A stretch of 64,000 nt of DNA from DATKKK01 sp964354625. Lineage in GTDB: Archaea; Thermoproteota; Bathyarchaeia; Bathyarchaeales; Bathycorpusculaceae. The translations under genes were made by a program, and so were the position numbers. Positions within the stretch are counted from its first letter, which is position 1. Every line of letters starts with the position of its first letter. Positions 8,496-16,614 of this stretch are shown piece after piece. The DNA lies in assembly GCA_964354625.1 (NCBI GenBank), contig CAYHAK010000003.1, forward strand, positions 15,815 to 79,814, written 5' to 3'. Under the pieces are notes generated by a model. The model had not been told where the DNA came from. It saw only the letters and a list, made by a program, of their open reading frames with translations, and did no database searches.

Positions 8496-8921
8496 TCAGG
8501 TTCTCACAGATAATGTGATTTTCACTTCCTGCCTCGGGTTTCTCAGTTTCTGCACGAGCTTTCGTGACAACTCGTAGGCTGCCCTGTTTGCCTTGATCGC
8601 CAACGTGCGCTCACAAACGTGGCTGCTTTTTCTCACAACCATGTCGGATGGATGTACCAGCAGAAGCTGCGGGCTCCCCTGAGCCAACACCGTTTCCACC
8701 ATGTTGTCTGCCTCAATCAGAATCGTGATCCTCGCATTCTCACTGAGCAAGCCTTTCCTGAACTCTTCGCCCAGATCGGCTAATGCCTTGTCAGCGGACA
8801 CTGCGATTATGCAGTCGCCCTCCCTTGTCAGATGCGATTCTCTAGTTATTTCCAGCGTGGAGTGATGCGCGGCCAGGATGTTCTCATGCCCGAAGGCGTG
8901 GATAACTTCCTTGATTTGCAG
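8496..8921 (-). CDS. DUF371 family protein without a standard start codon
   Basis: DUF371 proteins are small archaeal proteins of unknown function. The whole domain is visible: EVIHAFGHENILAAHHSTLE, TREGDCIIAVSADKALADL, the strand VHPSDMVVRKSSHVC and RTLAIKANRAAYELSRKLV. The usual start codons would truncate it (first GTG at 8801, inside the domain). Upstream in frame there is only CTG (8919-8921) before a TGA at 8934-8936. Either CTG (or a neighbouring non-AUG codon) starts translation, or one base has been gained or lost near 8922-8930, where an ATG (8931-8933 region, other frame) leads into the same place. Convergent with trm5. Confidence 0.8.
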   Translation of the reverse strand: MQIKEVIHAFGHENILAAHHSTLEITRESHLTREGDCIIAVSADKALADLGEEFRKGLLSENARITILIEADNMVETVLAQGSPQLLLVHPSDMVVRKSSHVCERTLAIKANRAAYELSRKLVQKLRNPRQEVKITLSVRT

Positions 8922-9017
8922 GGCAGTGCACCATCAATGGTCTAAGCGCGCGCGCTCGTCTTCGCGCGTTTTTCGAATCATGATCTTCGCCATTGTTGGT
9001 CGCACAGCTTGATTGGG

Positions 9018-9980
9018 TCACTCGAGGACGTCTATGGAGTCGACTTTGCCGTCTCCGTCCAAGTCGAAGCCCTGTATGACCGTGGCAAATACGTCTTGGC
9101 CATTGTAGTTTCTGAGTGTTTTCTTCCAGAAGTTTGTCAATGCCAGCACGCACGCCTTCGTGCCTACGGCCTTGTTTCCAGCCAATATGATGACCCGCTT
9201 CGACTCGTCCCACGGATTCGCGATCTTCGCCACAAGCCCTGCGACATCAGCCGTGTATGCGTGGCCAGTCTTCTTGGAGAACATTCCTCCGAAAAGGAAG
9301 CCCTGCTCCGAAGGCTGCATGTTGAACCGTATCGGCAGATGCTCGTTTACATCTTGTGTGAGCAGGTTTGTGCCTGGGCCTCCCACAAGGACTAGATTGC
9401 TCTTCTCTTCTTTCTCGGCCTTCACGTCAACATCAAGCTTGATCACAAACTCCTCAGGCGCCTTCATGAACTGACCTAGATAGAACGTCAGATAAGAGGC
9501 GTAGTGACCGTCTCTGGCGCTTGTCTTAAACGGACCGTGAGGTGTCGGGCTGCCGACCACGATTTTCCCGTCAAAAACGCCATCTTTAGCGAATTCCTTG
9601 AAGAACCCTTGGATTTGCGCGTCCATGTGCAGCACCGAGAGCCTCTGCGTTTGCCTGTATTCTTGAGAGAGCTCCACGCCGAAGGCGGGCGAGAAGACCC
9701 GGTAGTATTTCGCTATGGCGCCCTTCTTTTCCTCTTCTTTGGCCACTGTTATGGCTCCGGCCTTAACCAGTTTCCTGATGTGATAGTAGACCTTCTGTTC
9801 GTGAATGCCCATCTTTTTGGCTATTTCAAGTGGGTACATTTCTGTCTCAGAAAGCATAACCAGAATCCTCCAGCTCAGCTTGTTAAGAATCATTTTCAGC
9901 CTTTCTGGGTCTTTTACTATGGCGATTTCCTTAACCATCTGAGTATTGCCTTGTTCTTGAAGCAGCAGTTTCTTTTCCAT
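9018..9980 (-). CDS. ArsR-type HTH regulator fused to S-layer-like domain, with C-terminal Ca-loop
   Basis: 320 residues. An N-terminal winged helix-turn-helix (about 25-95: ILNKLSWRILVMLSETEMYP, LEIAKKMGIHEQKVYYHIRKL) joins a domain like the C-terminal part of archaeal S-layer proteins (GKIVVGSPTPHGPF, RDGHYASYLTFYLGQF, NLVLVGGPGTNLL, LPIRFN, then VIILAGNKAVGTKACVLAL). The last residues DLDGDGKVDSIDV form one EF-hand/dockerin-type calcium loop. No signal peptide or membrane segment, so it is probably cytosolic. HTH/S-layer fusions are known among archaeal regulators; the Ca-loop tail is unusual. ATG 9980 or GTG 9983. Divergent from the metE remnant through a shared AT palindrome. Confidence 0.82.
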   Translation of the reverse strand: MEKKLLLQEQGNTQMVKEIAIVKDPERLKMILNKLSWRILVMLSETEMYPLEIAKKMGIHEQKVYYHIRKLVKAGAITVAKEEEKKGAIAKYYRVFSPAFGVELSQEYRQTQRLSVLHMDAQIQGFFKEFAKDGVFDGKIVVGSPTPHGPFKTSARDGHYASYLTFYLGQFMKAPEEFVIKLDVDVKAEKEEKSNLVLVGGPGTNLLTQDVNEHLPIRFNMQPSEQGFLFGGMFSKKTGHAYTADVAGLVAKIANPWDESKRVIILAGNKAVGTKACVLALTNFWKKTLRNYNGQDVFATVIQGFDLDGDGKVDSIDVLE

Positions 9981-10010
9981 CACGGATCACATGTTGTAAG
10001 CACCTATCCA

Positions 10011-10028
10011 TTATAAAAATTTTTATTA
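10011..10028. promoter_or_regulatory. Divergent promoter with 14-bp AT palindrome
   Basis: ATAAAAATTTTTAT (10013-10026) is a perfect palindrome containing TATA boxes in both directions, about 30 nt before the regulator start on the minus strand and 60 nt before the metE remnant on the plus strand. The regulator could bind here, but that is not shown. Confidence 0.5.
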
Positions 10029-10084
10029 TGGTAAACCACCAAACTTGTTAAAGGCAACACAGAAGCCAGAACAGCAGGGTCAGA

Positions 10085-10695
10085 ATGATAGGCTACTACG
10101 CCACAGGCATATTCCCACGTCCGGAGAGGTTGATTGCAGTCACTCGGGCCTATGACAGAAAAGCTACAACTGAAAAGCGGCTTGAAGAAGCCTTCGGAAT
10201 TGCCGCAAAGGAGGCCTTGGCTGCTCAGTCATCTGCGGGCTTCAGCTACGTTACCGATGGAGTGTTGAAGTGGCAAGACCTTCTGAGGCCTTTCGCAGAA
10301 CACTTGGGCGGCGTGAGGCCAGGCAGCCTCGCCAGATGGTTCAACAACAACACCTTCTACCGAAAACCATTCGTAACATGCAACCTCAAGCGAGACAAGC
10401 CAGTAGTTGAAGTCAACTCGCGCGTTATGCCCTTAGCGCGCGCGAACTGGCTCTGTTCGAAGACCACGGTTACCGCGGCAACTACGGCATAGGCGTGATC
10501 GACGTGCATACGGACTTTGTCGAACCACCGGAACTTGTTAGAGATAGGATATTGCACGCCGTCAGCGTTGTTGGTGATCCAGGCAGGATTCGGGCGAGCA
10601 CGGATTGTGGCCTTCGAACGAGAAGCTGGGAAACAAGCTTTCAGAAGATAAGAAACGTGGTCTTAGGCGCTGAGCTGGCCAGAAGAGCCCTGTAG
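10085..10695 (+). pseudogene. metE: Decayed cobalamin-independent methionine synthase-like gene
   Basis: The first ~110 residues match the N-terminal part of a MetE-type barrel (GIFPRPERLIAVTRAYDRK, GFSYVTDGVLKWQDLLRPF, SLARWFNNNTFYRKP). The frame then runs out at 10492. In another frame, from 10444, the C-terminal end continues (ELALFEDHGYRGNYGIG, VIDVHTDFVEPPELVRDR, ASTDCGLRTRSW, ELARRAL). The central part of the barrel, on the order of 130-150 residues, is missing, so this is an internal deletion plus frameshift. The junction lies at a hairpin built from the alternating GC motif (10419-10442). The intact enzyme would methylate homocysteine. Confidence 0.85.
10419..10444. repeat. GC-motif hairpin at the metE deletion junction
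   Basis: CGCGCGTTA (10419-10427) can pair with TAGCGCGCG (10434-10442) around a 6-nt loop, with one G-T pair. It contains the window-wide alternating GC motif and falls exactly where the metE remnant loses its central part. Confidence 0.6.
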
Positions 10696-10891
10696 AAGAA
10701 CGACCATTATAAGGATTCTTTTACGATTCGTCACGAGAAAGGAAGGCCGACGGCCAAAGCACCGTCATTTTGCGACGAAAGCTTTCAAAAATCTTTCAGA
10801 ACTAAAACATTTCTCCTAAAAATCCTTATTAGCGCCACAGCTGCTTGTGTAGGGCTTGCAGTACTAAACGCCAGAGGATGATGCTTGAAGC
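10696..10891 (+). promoter_or_regulatory. glmS upstream region
   Basis: About 196 bp without a gene. It contains an ATTATAAGG near 10707-10715 and CTAAAAATCC near 10817-10826, either of which could be the glmS promoter. No glmS-type ribozyme structure was recognised, and none is expected in archaea. Confidence 0.35.
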
Positions 10892-12721
10892 ATGTGCGGC
10901 ATATTCGGCTGTATTATGAAAGACGGCAATGTTGCACCAGTGATTCATGCTGGTTTGAAAAGGCTTGAATACCGAGGCTACGACTCGGTGGGTGAAGCCA
11001 CACTCTTTAACGGTGCGCTGTATCTGAAGAAGGATCAAGGCAAGATCGACGAAGTTCACGCCACACGCAATTTGGACGACCTGCCCGGCAGCATAGGCAT
11101 AGGCCACACAAGATGGGCAACACACGGAGCACCACTGCAAGTAAACGCCCACCCGCACACCGACTGCACAGGACAGCTTGCCGTTGCGCACAACGGGATC
11201 ATTGAGAACTTCTCTGAACTCAGACAGGAGCTTGAGGCGAAAGGCCACGTTCTCAAGTCCAGAACCGACACCGAAGTCATCCCTCACCTGATTGAAGAAG
11301 CGCTGAAAAACAACCCTTCCCTAGGCCTTACGGATGCGGTTCTTGAGGCCATGAAGAGGCTCGAAGGTTCATACGCGATCGCCGTCATTGCCACGAAGGA
11401 ACCAGACAAAATAGTGTGCGCAAGACACGAAAGCCCGCTCGTCGTAGGCATCAACGACAGCGCAATCTACTGCGCATCAGACATCCCTGCATTTCTGCCT
11501 ATAACCAACAAGGCAGTCATGATAGAGGATGGCGAGCTTGTCACGCTTTCGTTGCAGGGCTACGAGATTAGGAATATTGCAGATTCGAAGGTCGTTCCCC
11601 GCGAGCCGAAGGTCATTGATTGGACGCCTGAGATGGCTGGGAAGCAGGGTTATCCTCATTACATGATCAAGGAGATTCATGAGCAGCCGGCTACGTTGCG
11701 GAACACGCTGAGGCTGCAGGAACACTATTTGGATTTGATGTCCACTTTTCTGGATCGCGCCCGAGAGGTCTTCCTCGTAGCCTGTGGGACATCCTACCAC
11801 GCCTGTCTAGCCTCATCATACATGTTCTCCAAACTTGCCTTCCTCCCCACGTACCCAGTAATAGCCTCAGAATTCGTCGAACAACACGGCAAATCAGTCA
11901 ACATCGAAAGCACAATACTAACCGTAAGCCAATCAGGCGAAACCGCCGACATCTTGACCGCTGTAAACGCTGCGCGCCAGAGGGCTGCAACGGTTCTCGG
12001 GCTGACCAACGCTATCGGTTCGACTTTGACTAGGGTCTCGCGAGTATACGTCGGCCAGCAGTCTGGACCTGAGATCGGCGTGGCGGCCACCAAGACGTTC
12101 ACGTCTCAGCTTTCCGTCTTGGCTGGTTTGGCTTTGAGGCTTGCGAAGCAAAGAGGCAAGGTTTCGCAAGACGAGATGGACTACTTGGCCGACAGGCTGA
12201 AGAAGCTTCCAGACACTGTTGACATTATTATCAGGACTCAGGAGGAGAAGATGAAGCAGATTGCCCGCAAGTACAAGGATGCGAAGGCATTCTTCTTTTT
12301 GGGTCGTGGAATAAGCACGGCCACGGCTTACGAGGGACGACTCAAACTCATGGAAATCGCCTACGTGCCTGCCATGGCTTTTCCTGCAGGCGAAAGCAAA
12401 CACGGCCCAATAAGCCTTGTGGAACCCGGCTTCCCAGTAGTCTTCATATGCCCCAAAGATGACACACATAAAACGTTGGTCGGCAACGTCATGGAAATGA
12501 AGGCGCGAGGCGCATCGATAATCGCCATCGTCGAAGAAGGCGACGAAGAAATCAAACGACTGGCAGACGACTACGTTGAGCTTCCGAAAGAAATCCCCGA
12601 AGTGCTTTCGCCCATACCCTACGTTGTGCCACTGCAGCTGTTGGCCTACTACATGGCAGTGGAAAAAGGCTACAACCCAGACACCCCCAGAAACCTAGCC
12701 AAATCGGTCACAGTGAAGTAG
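10892..12721 (+). CDS. glmS: Glutamine--fructose-6-phosphate aminotransferase
   Basis: Makes glucosamine-6-phosphate from fructose-6-phosphate and glutamine, the entry to amino-sugar and glycan precursors. 609 residues, the normal length. Cys2 after the initiator Met is the N-terminal nucleophile (MCGIFG); glutaminase landmarks are LEYRGYDS, GIGHTRWATHG and HNGIIEN. Two SIS sugar-isomerase domains follow (VACGTSYHA with VSQSGETADIL; FFLGRGIS with AYVPAMAFPAGESKHGPISL). The C terminus PRNLAKSVTVK forms the fructose-phosphate lid. The start is fixed by Cys2. Confidence 0.97.
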   Translation: MCGIFGCIMKDGNVAPVIHAGLKRLEYRGYDSVGEATLFNGALYLKKDQGKIDEVHATRNLDDLPGSIGIGHTRWATHGAPLQVNAHPHTDCTGQLAVAHNGIIENFSELRQELEAKGHVLKSRTDTEVIPHLIEEALKNNPSLGLTDAVLEAMKRLEGSYAIAVIATKEPDKIVCARHESPLVVGINDSAIYCASDIPAFLPITNKAVMIEDGELVTLSLQGYEIRNIADSKVVPREPKVIDWTPEMAGKQGYPHYMIKEIHEQPATLRNTLRLQEHYLDLMSTFLDRAREVFLVACGTSYHACLASSYMFSKLAFLPTYPVIASEFVEQHGKSVNIESTILTVSQSGETADILTAVNAARQRAATVLGLTNAIGSTLTRVSRVYVGQQSGPEIGVAATKTFTSQLSVLAGLALRLAKQRGKVSQDEMDYLADRLKKLPDTVDIIIRTQEEKMKQIARKYKDAKAFFFLGRGISTATAYEGRLKLMEIAYVPAMAFPAGESKHGPISLVEPGFPVVFICPKDDTHKTLVGNVMEMKARGASIIAIVEEGDEEIKRLADDYVELPKEIPEVLSPIPYVVPLQLLAYYMAVEKGYNPDTPRNLAKSVTVK

Positions 12722-12806
12722 CTATGTTTCTTTCCCTGAATCTTTAAGCTGGATGCAGATACATTAAAAGTCAGCTTCTCCTCACTGTTATGTTGGTGCC
12801 CTTAGT

Positions 12807-13484
12807 TTGGATAATAGCGATTGGGGAAAACTGGTTGACAAGCTGACGAAAGAAAGCATTCTTCGTTCACCCCAAGTAGTCAACGCCATGCTTGCTCTGC
12901 CGCGCGCGAAGTTTCTCCCAGAGAACATGCAGGCCTACAGCGCCGTGGACACGCCGCTTCCAATTGGGTTCGGGCAGACGGCCTCCGCCCCGCATATGGT
13001 GTCAATAATGAATGAGGCACTTCAGCTGGAGGTTGGGCACAAGGTGCTGGAAGTCGGCGCAGGATGCGGATGGCATGCCGCCACCATAGCGGAGATAGTA
13101 GCGCCTAGCGGAGCACCCAGCAGCGAACGCGGCCACGTGTACACCGTAGAAATAGTACAGGAACTGGCAGACTTCGCACGCAAGAACGCATTGAAAGCAG
13201 GATACGGCGACCGCGTAACCATAACCTGCGGCGACGGCTCGCTTGGCCTACCGGAAAAGGCTCCCTACGACAGAATCCTAGTCACAGCCGCCGCACCGGA
13301 CATACCCAGACCACTACTCGAACAGCTGAAGCCTAATGGAATCATGCTTATCCCTGTCGGAAACGCCTCCCTGTTTCAGAACCTTGTGAGGATCACGAAA
13401 ATGGATGGGGACAATATCAAACAGGAAAACCTGGGTGGTGTGGCCTTTGTGCCTTTGACAGGGCGCTACGGCCATGTGCTCTGA
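12807..13484 (+). CDS. pcm: Protein-L-isoaspartate O-methyltransferase
   Basis: Repairs isoaspartyl residues in aged proteins with SAM. 225 residues. Signatures: RAKFLPENMQAYSAVDTPLP, GFGQTASAPHMVSIMNEAL, the SAM-binding VLEVGAGCGWHAATIA, and RILVTAAAPDIPRPLLEQLKPNG near the C terminus. TTG start with GGTG about ten bases upstream; no ATG in frame is better placed. The codons for LPRAKF contain one of the alternating GC motifs (12901-12908). Single gene, convergent with trpB2. Confidence 0.95.
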   Translation: MDNSDWGKLVDKLTKESILRSPQVVNAMLALPRAKFLPENMQAYSAVDTPLPIGFGQTASAPHMVSIMNEALQLEVGHKVLEVGAGCGWHAATIAEIVAPSGAPSSERGHVYTVEIVQELADFARKNALKAGYGDRVTITCGDGSLGLPEKAPYDRILVTAAAPDIPRPLLEQLKPNGIMLIPVGNASLFQNLVRITKMDGDNIKQENLGGVAFVPLTGRYGHVL

Positions 13485-13497
13485 GCTCGATGGTTTG

Positions 13498-14799
13498 TTA
13501 GGGGATTTGAAGCTTGTCTTTGTATGCCTCGAGATCCAGCCAGCCGTGCCCGCTGATGTTCATGCATATCGCTCTTTCGTTGCCGGCCTTCTCGGCCTTG
13601 AGGGCTTCGTCGATTCCTGCACGGAGAGCGTAGCTGGATTCCGGTGCTGGAAGCCATCCTTCGGTTTGTACGAAGGTTCTTGCGGCCTCGAAGATTGCTT
13701 TCTCGTCTGCAGGGTAGGCTATGGCCTTTATCAGATCATGCTTCCTAAGCAAGCTTATGATCGGACCCGCTGCGTGATAACGCAGACCATCTGCTCTGAT
13801 CGGAGTCATTTCGGTCTTGTGGCCTAGAGTATACATTTTCAGCAAAGGTGTGTGCTCAGCCACATCGCCGAAGTCATACCTATACTCTCCTTTCGTGAGG
13901 TTGGGTGCAGCGGCCGATTGTGCTGCGAGGAACTCGCATTTCCGTTTGCCTTTCAGAACCTCGCCTATGAAGGGAAGCGCGATTCCGCCGAAATTCGAGC
14001 CACCTCCTAGGCAGCCTACGATCAGGTCAGGCTTCTCGTCAATCGATTCAAACTGCTTGATGGTCTCCAGTCCTATGACTGATTGCTGTGTCATGACGTG
14101 GTTCAAGACTGAGCCGAGGCAGTACACGCTGTCCTCGTGCGTTTCCGCGTATTCCAGCCCTTCTGAGATTGCTATGCCTAGTGATCCGGGGCTTTTCGGA
14201 TTCTTGGACTGGATCTCCCTGCCCGTTTTTGTCTCCTTGCTGGGTGAGGAGTGGACTTTGGCTCCAAAGAGCTTCATGAGGGTTCGTCTGTCTGTTTTCC
14301 AGTCGTAAACGGATTTGACCCAGAAGACTACGCAGTTAAGGCCGAGTAGGCTTGCGGTGTACGAGAGGGCTGTTCCCCACTGGCCCGCGCCGGTTTCCGT
14401 GCTCAGAGTCGTTTTTCCTTCTTTCATGGCATAGTAGGCCTGTGCGATTGCTGTGTTGGTCTTGTGGGAACCGGTTGGCGACAGGTCTTCTCGCTTGTAG
14501 TAGAGTCTAACCTTCTTGAGGCCCAGCTTCTTTTCGAGACGCTTTGCCCTGTAGAGCGGCCTCGGCCTGCCCATGTGAATATAGAGCTCGCGTATTTCTT
14601 CGGGGATTGTGATCCAGCTTTGGGTGGACATTTCTTGACCTAGGCACTCTTTGATCATTGTTTTGGCCAGGTATTCCATTCGTGACGGGCCTGTTTCGGG
14701 TTGCTTTGGTGGGGGAAGTGGTTCAGGCAGGTCAGGCATGATGTTGTACCATTTTGTCGGGAATTCGTCTATTGGCAGGGCAATCTGATCCTTATCCAT
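13498..14799 (-). CDS. trpB2: Tryptophan synthase beta chain 2 (TrpB2)
   Basis: PLP enzyme of the TrpB2 class, which joins indole and serine to make tryptophan or acts as a stand-alone serine deaminase/indole-salvage enzyme. 433 residues from ATG 14799; GGTGACG precedes it, so the longer frame to 14871 is rejected. PLP lysine in the sequence GSHKTNTA at about 110-117, phosphate loop GGGSNFGG, substrate region TETGAGQWG, and the late GRP/GHG motifs. The N-terminal extension (PTKWYNIMPDLPEPLPPPK) is characteristic of TrpB2. No trpA or other trp genes are nearby, supporting a stand-alone role. Confidence 0.94.
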   Translation of the reverse strand: MDKDQIALPIDEFPTKWYNIMPDLPEPLPPPKQPETGPSRMEYLAKTMIKECLGQEMSTQSWITIPEEIRELYIHMGRPRPLYRAKRLEKKLGLKKVRLYYKREDLSPTGSHKTNTAIAQAYYAMKEGKTTLSTETGAGQWGTALSYTASLLGLNCVVFWVKSVYDWKTDRRTLMKLFGAKVHSSPSKETKTGREIQSKNPKSPGSLGIAISEGLEYAETHEDSVYCLGSVLNHVMTQQSVIGLETIKQFESIDEKPDLIVGCLGGGSNFGGIALPFIGEVLKGKRKCEFLAAQSAAAPNLTKGEYRYDFGDVAEHTPLLKMYTLGHKTEMTPIRADGLRYHAAGPIISLLRKHDLIKAIAYPADEKAIFEAARTFVQTEGWLPAPESSYALRAGIDEALKAEKAGNERAICMNISGHGWLDLEAYKDKLQIP

Positions 14800-14884
14800 A
14801 ATCGTCACCATTTTGAAGAGCGTATAGTATGGCGGGTTCCCAATTAAAGACTTCCGTTTCTGATCGGCCACAGTGCTTCTTGGG

Positions 14885-15919
14885 CTATCCGAACCATTTT
14901 TCCAGCGTAGTTTTTCCGCGGGATTTCGTTATGCCTTTCTGCATGCGTTCGAGTGTGTTGCGAACGCGTTCCTCGGAGAAGTCTCGGCCTCGGCAGATGA
15001 AGTTGACGACGCCCTCGGTGTCGGGCTCCAGCCATTCGAGTCTGTAGTTGTTGGAAACAACCGGTTTCAGGAAAATCTCCCTGATTCGACCTGGTTCAGT
15101 CGGGAATTCGGCGTTTTGGATGTGTGGCAGCGCGTTTTCCAGTGTTCCGTGTTCCTTGACCAGTTTTAAGGCATTTTTTGGTCCTAATCCTTTGATACCG
15201 TCTGGATTGAAGTCTGTTCCGATGAGTATGCCTACGTCTACCAGTTGTTCGTGTGTTATCCCGCATTTAATGAGCGTCTGCTGGAGGTCCACGACTTCCG
15301 GGATGACTTCGACGTAGATGTTTTTGCTGGGCAGCTTTCGGTGGCCTGATATGTTTACGTTTCTTATGAGTTTGGGTGCTCCGAATAGGAGGCTGTCGTA
15401 GTCTTGGCTTGCACAGTAATCGGCATCGCCTCGCCTTGTGATGTGGGCGGCTTGGGCTTCGCCCTCGCTGGGCGCCTGCACCCACGGGATGCCCATGAGC
15501 TTGAGGAGTGTTTTGCTGTCGTCGGCCATGTAGTCTTTCAGGCGCGAGGTCGCCTGCGCGTACACGCGTGCCTCTTGGATCTTACCCTCGCTAATCGCCA
15601 GTTCGTAGCGTACCTGCGCCTCCTGCTTTACGGCAACGCGCCTCTGAATCTCGACCTCCTTCAGTGCTGGTGGCGTTCCGTCGAAGACGTAGATTGGTTT
15701 GATTCCCATTTCGACGAGGTTGCTTGTTCTGTAAAGTAGTCCGCTGAGGTGGCTTGTGACTCTGCCGCTGCTGTCTTTGAGCGGCGTGCCGTCTGGTTGT
15801 CGGATTATGGCCAGAAACTGGTAGAGTGCGTTGTAGGCGTCTATGGCGACTATCTTCCCACCCAAGTCCTTGAGTTTCACGACGGCTTTAGGCACGAGGT
15901 CGCGGAGGTTGACGCCCAA
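14885..15919 (-). CDS. fen1: Flap endonuclease 1
   Basis: Structure-specific nuclease removing 5' flaps during Okazaki-fragment maturation and repair. 344 residues from TTG 15919. This start gives the invariant N terminus GVNLRDL directly after Met and has GGTGTCC upstream; the frame is open to 15979 but the extra 20 residues are not family-like. Metal ligands are visible in VAIDAYNALYQF, VFDGTPP, PSEGEAQAA, QDYDSLLFG and the H3TH region IGTDFNPDGIKGLGPKNAL. The C terminus TTLEKWF is a PCNA-interacting (PIP) box. Confidence 0.95.
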   Translation of the reverse strand: MGVNLRDLVPKAVVKLKDLGGKIVAIDAYNALYQFLAIIRQPDGTPLKDSSGRVTSHLSGLLYRTSNLVEMGIKPIYVFDGTPPALKEVEIQRRVAVKQEAQVRYELAISEGKIQEARVYAQATSRLKDYMADDSKTLLKLMGIPWVQAPSEGEAQAAHITRRGDADYCASQDYDSLLFGAPKLIRNVNISGHRKLPSKNIYVEVIPEVVDLQQTLIKCGITHEQLVDVGILIGTDFNPDGIKGLGPKNALKLVKEHGTLENALPHIQNAEFPTEPGRIREIFLKPVVSNNYRLEWLEPDTEGVVNFICRGRDFSEERVRNTLERMQKGITKSRGKTTLEKWFG

Positions 15920-16032
15920 AAAGGACACCGGAAAGTAATGGCTTGGAGGTTCGATAATAAACTTACGAGGCGCAAACATATAAGATATAAGGAGGTCTTA
16001 CAATTACAGAACCGACGCTAGGGATGGTCTTT

Positions 16033-16230
16033 ATGACTGAAAAAGCATCATTGTCATCGACAATCACGTTGGCTACGTGCACGAGCTGTGGCAAGCCTAT
16101 CCCGCCGGGTGTGGCGGCCACGAAGTTCATGTGCCCCAAGTGCGGAGAAATCCTGATAAGACGCTGCAACAAGTGTCGAAAGTTCGGCCGTCCTTACAAG
16201 TGTCCGAAATGCGGCTTCACCGGGCCATAG
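16033..16230 (+). CDS. Small zinc-ribbon protein (HVO_2753-like)
   Basis: 65 residues with four CxxC pairs: CTSCGKPI, CPKCGEI, CNKCRKF and CPKCGFTG, forming two zinc ribbons. It belongs to the short archaeal Zn-finger proteins often found next to elongation factor 1-beta, as here (17 bp before it). An RNA or ribosome role is suspected for the family. ATG 16033 is preferred over 16024 because a GGATGG stands at Shine-Dalgarno distance. Divergent from fen1. Confidence 0.85.
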   Translation: MTEKASLSSTITLATCTSCGKPIPPGVAATKFMCPKCGEILIRRCNKCRKFGRPYKCPKCGFTGP

Positions 16231-16247
16231 AAGCAGAGGACTGGAAA

Positions 16248-16523
16248 ATGGGTAGCGTGGTCGTAACTTACAAGATATTTCCGTCTGACATCACGACCAG
16301 TTTTGATGATTTGAAGAAGAGGATCGAGGCTAGTTTGCCCAAGTTCGCGGAGGTCTACGGTTACGGCGAGGAGCCCGTCGCCTTCGGCCTCAAAGTCCTA
16401 CTGGCGCAATTCAAGTTTCCCGAAGACCAAACAGGCGTGCTTGAGGAATTCGAGAAACGTGTGGAAACGCTTGAGGGCGTGAGTCAGCTGCAGACGATCA
16501 ATGTCCGCAGGACGAGCAGATAG
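16248..16523 (+). CDS. ef1b: Elongation factor 1-beta (aEF-1beta)
   Basis: Guanine-nucleotide exchange factor for aEF-1alpha in translation. 91 residues, the compact archaeal form, with the pattern VVVTYKIFPSD, LKKRIEAS, PVAFGLKVLLAQFKFPED and the C-terminal LEGVSQLQTINVRR, a ferredoxin-like fold. ATG is preceded by AGAGGA. The frame is open further upstream but that region encodes the zinc-ribbon gene in another frame. Confidence 0.92.
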   Translation: MGSVVVTYKIFPSDITTSFDDLKKRIEASLPKFAEVYGYGEEPVAFGLKVLLAQFKFPEDQTGVLEEFEKRVETLEGVSQLQTINVRRTSR

Positions 16524-16546
16524 CCTTCAAGGTGGTTGGTTTAAAC

Positions 16547-16557
16547 GTTTATATATG
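16547..16557 (+). promoter_or_regulatory. TATA box for the Cdc48 gene
   Basis: GTTTATATATG lies about 60 nt before the ATG at 16615, leaving a leader of about 35 nt that contains GGGGAG. Confidence 0.55.
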
Positions 16558-16614
16558 AATCTTGGATTGAACGTTATTTCGAACGTGCTTCAATGGTAGT
16601 TGGGGAGTGTTTTG

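Noticed and set aside
8944..8973. Hairpin followed by five T as a terminator
   Set aside because: The T run is on the plus strand, but the flanking genes are on the minus strand; better explained by the GC motif.
10696..10891. Riboswitch or ribozyme before glmS
   Set aside because: No matching core was recognised and the glmS ribozyme is not known in archaea.
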